A DNA stretch of 64,000 nt from Cohnella ginsengisoli (GTDB lineage: Bacteria > Bacillota > Bacilli > Paenibacillales > Paenibacillaceae). The DNA is taken from NCBI RefSeq assembly GCF_029525555.1, contig NZ_JAPDHZ010000008.1:620001-684000 (forward strand), given 5' to 3'. Below are positions 60,200 to 64,000 of the stretch, one piece after another (position 1 is the stretch's first letter; every line of letters begins with the position of its first letter). The translations under genes were made by a program, and so were the position numbers. A model generated the notes under the pieces. The model was given only the letters and a program-made list of their open reading frames with translations, ran no database searches and had not been told where the DNA came from.

Positions 60200-61027
60200 A
60201 TGAAAAAGTTAAAGCGCAGTGCGCGGCTCGTAGAAATGACGCAATATCTGCTCGATCGCCCCCACACGTTAATATCATTGACAGCATTTGCTGAGCGCTA
60301 CCAGTCCGCGAAGTCTTCGATCAGCGAGGATCTCGCGATCATTAAGGAAGTATTCGAGGACGAAGGGATCGGCGAGCTCCATACGCTGGCCGGCGCGGCC
60401 GGCGGCGTGCGCTTCATTCCGAAGTGCCGCAAGGACCAGGCGCTTCGCAAGATCGAGGAAGTATGCAGCATGCTGGAGCAGCCGGATCGTCTGCTGCCCG
60501 GCGGATATTTATATATGACCGACCTGCTGGGCCAGCCGGGACTGCTGCAGGATCTCGGCCGCATGTTCGCGACGGCGTTCGCGGACCGGGACATCGACGT
60601 CATCATGACGGTGGAGACGAAGGGCATCCCGCTGGCGCACGCCGCGTCTCAGTACCTGAACGTTCCCGTCGTCATCGTCAGGCGCGACCACAAGGTGACG
60701 GAGGGCTCCGTCGTTAGCATCAACTACGTCTCCGGCTCCAACAAGCGCATCCAGACGATGTCGCTGGCCCGCCGCGCGCTTAAGGAGCAGTCGCGCGTGC
60801 TCATCATCGACGACTTCATGAAAGCGGGCGGGACGATCCAAGGCATGGTCGACCTGCTCAGCGAATTCCGGGCCATCGTGGCTGGCGTAGGCGTACTGGT
60901 CGAATCGGGCGAGGTGGACAACGAGGAGCGTCTGCTGCACGATTATATTTCCCTGGCACGGCTTACCGAGGTCGATCTGAAGACCAGACATATCGCGGTT
61001 CAGCCAGGCAATTTCTTTCAATCGTAA
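60200..61027 (+). CDS. purR: Purine operon repressor PurR
   Basis: 275 residues from ATG 60200 (GGGGTGGA upstream). A winged-helix N-terminus (MKKLKRSARLVEMTQYLLD, SAKSSISEDLAIIKE) is joined to a PRTase-like domain with the PRPP loop VLIIDDFMKAGGTIQGMV. It represses purine genes when PRPP is low. The yabJ gene that usually follows is absent. Confidence 0.96.
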   Translation: MKKLKRSARLVEMTQYLLDRPHTLISLTAFAERYQSAKSSISEDLAIIKEVFEDEGIGELHTLAGAAGGVRFIPKCRKDQALRKIEEVCSMLEQPDRLLPGGYLYMTDLLGQPGLLQDLGRMFATAFADRDIDVIMTVETKGIPLAHAASQYLNVPVVIVRRDHKVTEGSVVSINYVSGSNKRIQTMSLARRALKEQSRVLIIDDFMKAGGTIQGMVDLLSEFRAIVAGVGVLVESGEVDNEERLLHDYISLARLTEVDLKTRHIAVQPGNFFQS

Positions 61028-61065
61028 TCAAACATGGAGCGGGGGGAATCGATAACGCGAGGATA

Positions 61066-61102
61066 GGCCGTCGGCTTCGAATTCGAGGCCGGCGGTTTTT
61101 TT
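61066..61102 (+). terminator. Terminator after purR
   Basis: CGGCTTCG aatt CGAGGCCG stem followed by T7. Confidence 0.75.
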
Positions 61103-61229
61103 GTCGATCTCTCCATTTTAAGCCGACTTGCGGTAGGACCATCAGCTTATTTGAGAGTTGAAGCGTCGCTTGGGTGAGAATTCCAGCGTATAATAAAGGG
61201 GACCATACGTTCCCTTGGCGGTGATAGCA

Positions 61230-62141
61230 GTGAAGCTGGAGAGGCTCATTTCGATTACATACGCTTTGCTTAATCAGGAAGTCATGTCGGCGGCGGCGCT
61301 CGCTGCGCAACATCAGGTATCGCCGAGGACGATCTATCGGGATATCGAGGCGATCTGCGCAGCAGGCATACCCGTCGTCTCCTACCAGGGTTCCAACGGC
61401 GGATTCGGCATTATCGAGGCATACAAGCTGGATCGGAGTCTCCTCGCCCCCGACGACGTGAACAGCCTCATCACGCTGCTCAGCAGCACGACGACCGTGT
61501 TCAGGGATCCTCGCGCGGAGCGGACGCTCGATCGGCTGCGTACGGTCCAGTCTTCCGAGCGGGTGCCGAGCCTTACCCTGGATTTGGGCAGCTGGCGGAT
61601 GAACAACGAGCTGCTGCACGAGCTGCGCCAGGCGATCACGTCAAACTGCGTCGTCCGCTTCCGATATGTCAATGCGAAGAACGACCGCATCGATCGCTTG
61701 GTGGAGCCCGTAACGCTGCAGTTCAAATATTACGCTTGGTACTTGCACGGCTACTGCCGGACGCGCGCCGATTATCGGGTATTCAAACTGTCGAGGATCA
61801 CGGATTTCAGCCGGACGGAGGAGCCGGTGCTTCGCGAGCATGCGCCGGCGGAGCTGAACGTCGGAGAGGGACTGTCCCGCAAACGGGATATGACGGGGGC
61901 GGTCATCCGGTTCTCGTCCGATGCCGTGGCTTCGGCGCTCGACTGCTTCTATGCGGAGGAAAAAAGCTTCGAACCGGACGGAGAGCTGACCGTGCGGATC
62001 GTAAATCCGACGGATTCGGACTGGCTTTTATCGCAGGTGCTCGGCTATGGCGGCAGCGCCTTTATTGAAGAGCCGGAATGGCTTAGAGATGAGCTGCGCG
62101 TCAAGCTCGCGAATTTGTGCGCGCGGTACGAGGAAGTATGA
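61230..62141 (+). CDS. HTH / WYL-domain transcriptional regulator (YafY-like)
   Basis: 303 residues from GTG 61230 (GGCGGTGA upstream). Helix-turn-helix at the N-terminus (ALAAQHQVSPRTIYRDIEAI), and a WYL-type sensor domain at about 135-230 with RLVEPVTLQFKYYAWYLHGY. Such proteins often respond to nucleic-acid or stress ligands. It is not part of the Bacillus order and lies between purR and spoVG. Its stop codon sits inside a terminator hairpin. Confidence 0.85.
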   Translation: MKLERLISITYALLNQEVMSAAALAAQHQVSPRTIYRDIEAICAAGIPVVSYQGSNGGFGIIEAYKLDRSLLAPDDVNSLITLLSSTTTVFRDPRAERTLDRLRTVQSSERVPSLTLDLGSWRMNNELLHELRQAITSNCVVRFRYVNAKNDRIDRLVEPVTLQFKYYAWYLHGYCRTRADYRVFKLSRITDFSRTEEPVLREHAPAELNVGEGLSRKRDMTGAVIRFSSDAVASALDCFYAEEKSFEPDGELTVRIVNPTDSDWLLSQVLGYGGSAFIEEPEWLRDELRVKLANLCARYEEV

Positions 62142-62168
62142 CAGACTGCTGTCATACTTCCTTTTTTT
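62133..62168 (+). terminator. Terminator overlapping the regulator's stop codon
   Basis: Perfect 12-bp stem GAAGTATGACAG / CTGTCATACTTC with 4-nt loop, then T7; the TGA stop lies in the 5' arm. Confidence 0.92.
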
Positions 62169-62206
62169 ATAATAGGCACATACGTTCCTGTGGGAGGAGT
62201 ATGGCC

Positions 62207-62389
62207 ATGACGATGATCTACCATCACCATATGCTGGAGGAGCAGGTTCGCGAGCAACGGCGCGAGATCGAAGCGGTGAATCGCGAGGCTTGGAAACGGG
62301 GCGACCGTCGAAAGGCGAGGCGCGCGGCGAGGACGGCTTCGCGCGGCGGGCTGCAAATGGTGATCGCCACGCTGTGGAAATGGTTTTAA
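62207..62389 (+). CDS. Small basic hypothetical protein
   Basis: 60 residues from ATG 62207 (GGGAGGAGT upstream). MTMIYHHHMLEEQVREQRRE, then basic GDRRKARRAARTASRGG. It is a helical, charged protein with no family I recognise. It is kept for its strong ribosome site and position after a terminator. Confidence 0.5.
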   Translation: MTMIYHHHMLEEQVREQRREIEAVNREAWKRGDRRKARRAARTASRGGLQMVIATLWKWF

Positions 62390-62539
62390 ACGCAGCGTTC
62401 GGAACTCCGTTTTGCGATGGCTTGACGCCGCGCGAAGACGGCGTTTTTGTCGAAAAAAAGCCAATGGCGGCGTACGATGTCGACAATATCCGGTACTGAA
62501 AAAATAATTAAAATATTGGACTAGTTTTACCAGATTTAA

Positions 62540-62566
62540 GAAGGAATCCGCACGATTTTGTGGAAT
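62540..62566 (+). promoter_or_regulatory. Sigma-H promoter of spoVG
   Basis: GAAGGAATC (-35) - 11 bp - GTGGAAT (-10) fits the sigma-H pattern RnAGGAWWW-11/12-RnnGAAT except at the last W (C here), and resembles the B. subtilis spoVG promoter (AGGATTT...GTGGAAT). It lies 42 bp before the start codon. Confidence 0.8.
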
Positions 62567-62608
62567 ATTACACCAAGTCTTCTGATGGGGCAAAGGTGGT
62601 GAACACAA

Positions 62609-62896
62609 GTGCAAATTACAGATGTCAGACTCCGCCGCGTTAATTCCGAGGGGCGAATGAAGGCAATCGCGTCTATCACGATCGACAACGAGTTCGTCGT
62701 CCATGATATTCGCGTGATCGACGGCAACAACGGCATGTTCGTTGCGATGCCGAGCAAACGTACGCCCGACGGAGAATTCCGAGATATCGCTCATCCCATC
62801 TCTTCGGGCACGCGGGAGAAGATCCAGTCCGCCGTACTCGCCGAGTACGAGCGCGCCGCCGTGGAGGAAGAAGAGGTGCTGGTCGAAGGTGCGTAG
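62609..62896 (+). CDS. spoVG: Septation/sporulation regulator SpoVG
   Basis: 95 residues from GTG 62609 (AAAGGTGGTGA upstream). MQITDVRLRRVNSEGRMKAI, then SITIDNEFVVHDIRVIDG and FVAMPSKRTPDGEFRDIAHP, clearly SpoVG, an RNA/DNA-binding regulator of asymmetric division and later stages. It precedes glmU, as in B. subtilis. Confidence 0.96.
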   Translation: MQITDVRLRRVNSEGRMKAIASITIDNEFVVHDIRVIDGNNGMFVAMPSKRTPDGEFRDIAHPISSGTREKIQSAVLAEYERAAVEEEEVLVEGA

Positions 62897-63057
62897 TGCT
62901 TGTGTTCGCGCTTAAGCGACGATAGACGCCGAGAATACGAAGTAGCATCGCGAGAGCCGGAGACGGCTCTCTTTTCATTTGCACGGTAATAAGCTATGAT
63001 CACAAGTGAAAAAGACCGTGCGCGCGGGAAAGCGGGAAAAGGAGGCATTCGCCCGAT

Positions 63058-64000
63058 ATGACGAGAATGGCTGTGATTCTGGCTGCCGGACAAGGCAAAC
63101 GGATGAAATCCAAATTATATAAAGTGCTGCATCCCGTATGCGGCAAGCCCATGGTGGGGCACGTGCTCGACGCGGTCCGGGGCATCGGCTGCGAGCGTGC
63201 CGTCGTCGTCGTCGGCCATGGCGCGGAGGCCGTACAGCGGACGCTGGGCGATTCGGTCGAATACGCGCTGCAGCAGCAGCAGCTCGGCACCGGGCATGCT
63301 GTGCTTCAGGCCGCGCCGGCGATCGGCACTGCCGATGGCGTGACGATCGTCGTCTGCGGCGACACGCCGCTTGTCAGTTCGGAGACGCTGGAGGCGCTCA
63401 TCGCGCTGCATGCGGCCGAAGGCGCAGCCGCCACGATCCTGACCGCGGAGCTCGCTCAGCCTGCAGGCTACGGACGCATCGTCCGCGGCGAAGACGGCAG
63501 CGTCCACCGCATCGTGGAGCAGAAGGACTGCACGCCTGAGCAGGCGGCGATCCGGGAGATCAATACCGGCACTTATTGCTTCGACAACTTGAAGCTGTTC
63601 GAAGCGCTCGCCGCCGTCACGAACGACAATGCCCAAGGCGAGTACTACCTCACCGACGTGATCGGCATCCTTCAGGCGCGCGGGGAGCGCATCTCCGCTT
63701 CGGTCGCGGCGGACCCGGCCGAGTCGATCGGCGTCAACGACCGCATCGCGCTGTCCGAGGCGGAGCGGCTCATGCGGGAGCGCATCGCGCGGCGTCACCA
63801 GACGAACGGCGTGACGATCGTGGATCCGGCCGGCACCTATATTGAAGCGGGCGTGACGATCGGCGCGGACACTGTCCTGTACCCGGGCACGTTCCTGCGG
63901 GGCGGCACGGTCATCGGCGAGGACTGCATCATCGGCCCTGGCGCGGATCTGGCCGATACGGCCGTCGGTGACGGCACGACGATCCGCCAGTCGGTAGCGG
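63058..64000 (+). CDS. glmU: Bifunctional GlmU, N-terminal part
   Basis: Open from ATG 63058 (AAAGGAGG upstream) to the window end, 314 of about 460 residues. The pyrophosphorylase domain has ILAAGQGKRMKSKLYKVLHP, QQQQLGTGHAVLQAAP and GDTPLVS. The left-handed beta-helix begins near residue 250 (IEAGVTIGADTVLYPGT). It makes UDP-GlcNAc for the cell wall. Confidence 0.97.
   Translation, partial: MTRMAVILAAGQGKRMKSKLYKVLHPVCGKPMVGHVLDAVRGIGCERAVVVVGHGAEAVQRTLGDSVEYALQQQQLGTGHAVLQAAPAIGTADGVTIVVCGDTPLVSSETLEALIALHAAEGAAATILTAELAQPAGYGRIVRGEDGSVHRIVEQKDCTPEQAAIREINTGTYCFDNLKLFEALAAVTNDNAQGEYYLTDVIGILQARGERISASVAADPAESIGVNDRIALSEAERLMRERIARRHQTNGVTIVDPAGTYIEAGVTIGADTVLYPGTFLRGGTVIGEDCIIGPGADLADTAVGDGTTIRQSVA

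Overview
This 64 kb window is the replication-origin region of a Gram-positive, spore-forming bacterium, most likely a high-GC member of the Paenibacillaceae (Cohnella/Paenibacillus-like). The gene order follows the Bacillus subtilis origin closely: rpsR-ssb-rpsF, noc-soj-spo0J, mnmG-mnmE-jag-yidC-rnpA-rpmH, dnaA-dnaN-yaaA-recF-remB-gyrB-gyrA, an rrn operon, csfB-yaaO-tmk-darA-yaaR-holB-ricT-yabA-trmN6-rsmI-abrB, tatD-yabE-rnmV-ksgA-yabG-veg-sspF-ispE-purR, then spoVG-glmU. Sporulation genes (yyaC, csfB/gin, yabG, sspF, spoVG with a sigma-H-type promoter) show it makes endospores. The genus is inferred.

Layout. oriC sits around 23.3-25.4 kb and is bipartite: DnaA-box clusters flank dnaA, and a DnaA-trio-like tract lies before dnaN. 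Most genes left of dnaA read on the minus strand and most to the right read on the plus strand, so they are co-directional with replication. Left arm: gdpP (cut by the window edge), yybS, a MazG-like gene, an exported D-aminoacylase-like amidohydrolase, a CBS protein, the rpsF operon, a plus-strand island (yjzC, a structured RNA, a small membrane protein, the khtTU K+/H+ antiporter), tRNA-Ser, mscS, a DUF3343 / class V aminotransferase neighbourhood, and the chromosome segregation genes with three parS sites. Right arm: replication initiation genes, gyrB and gyrA separated by a convergent ATP-grasp gene, an HD-GYP gene, and an rRNA operon with the unusual order 16S-5S-tRNAIle-tRNAAla-23S-5S. 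The yaa/yab cluster follows and ends in truncated glmU.

Two themes connect the region. First, many genes point to cyclic di-AMP: gdpP (degradation), khtT (c-di-AMP-responsive antiporter regulator family), darA/yaaQ (c-di-AMP-binding PII-like protein) and a clear ydaO-type c-di-AMP riboswitch before yabE. Second, twelve genes including gyrA, ispE, rsmI and yaaO appear broken, yet 14 single-base corrections restore them, and each correction removes one base from a homopolymer run of five to eight. The 16S gene carries a similar extra G at a conserved site. I read these as homopolymer over-calls in the assembly, not as pseudogenes, and annotate the genes across the breaks.

I found no insertion sequence, prophage, CRISPR array or defence system.
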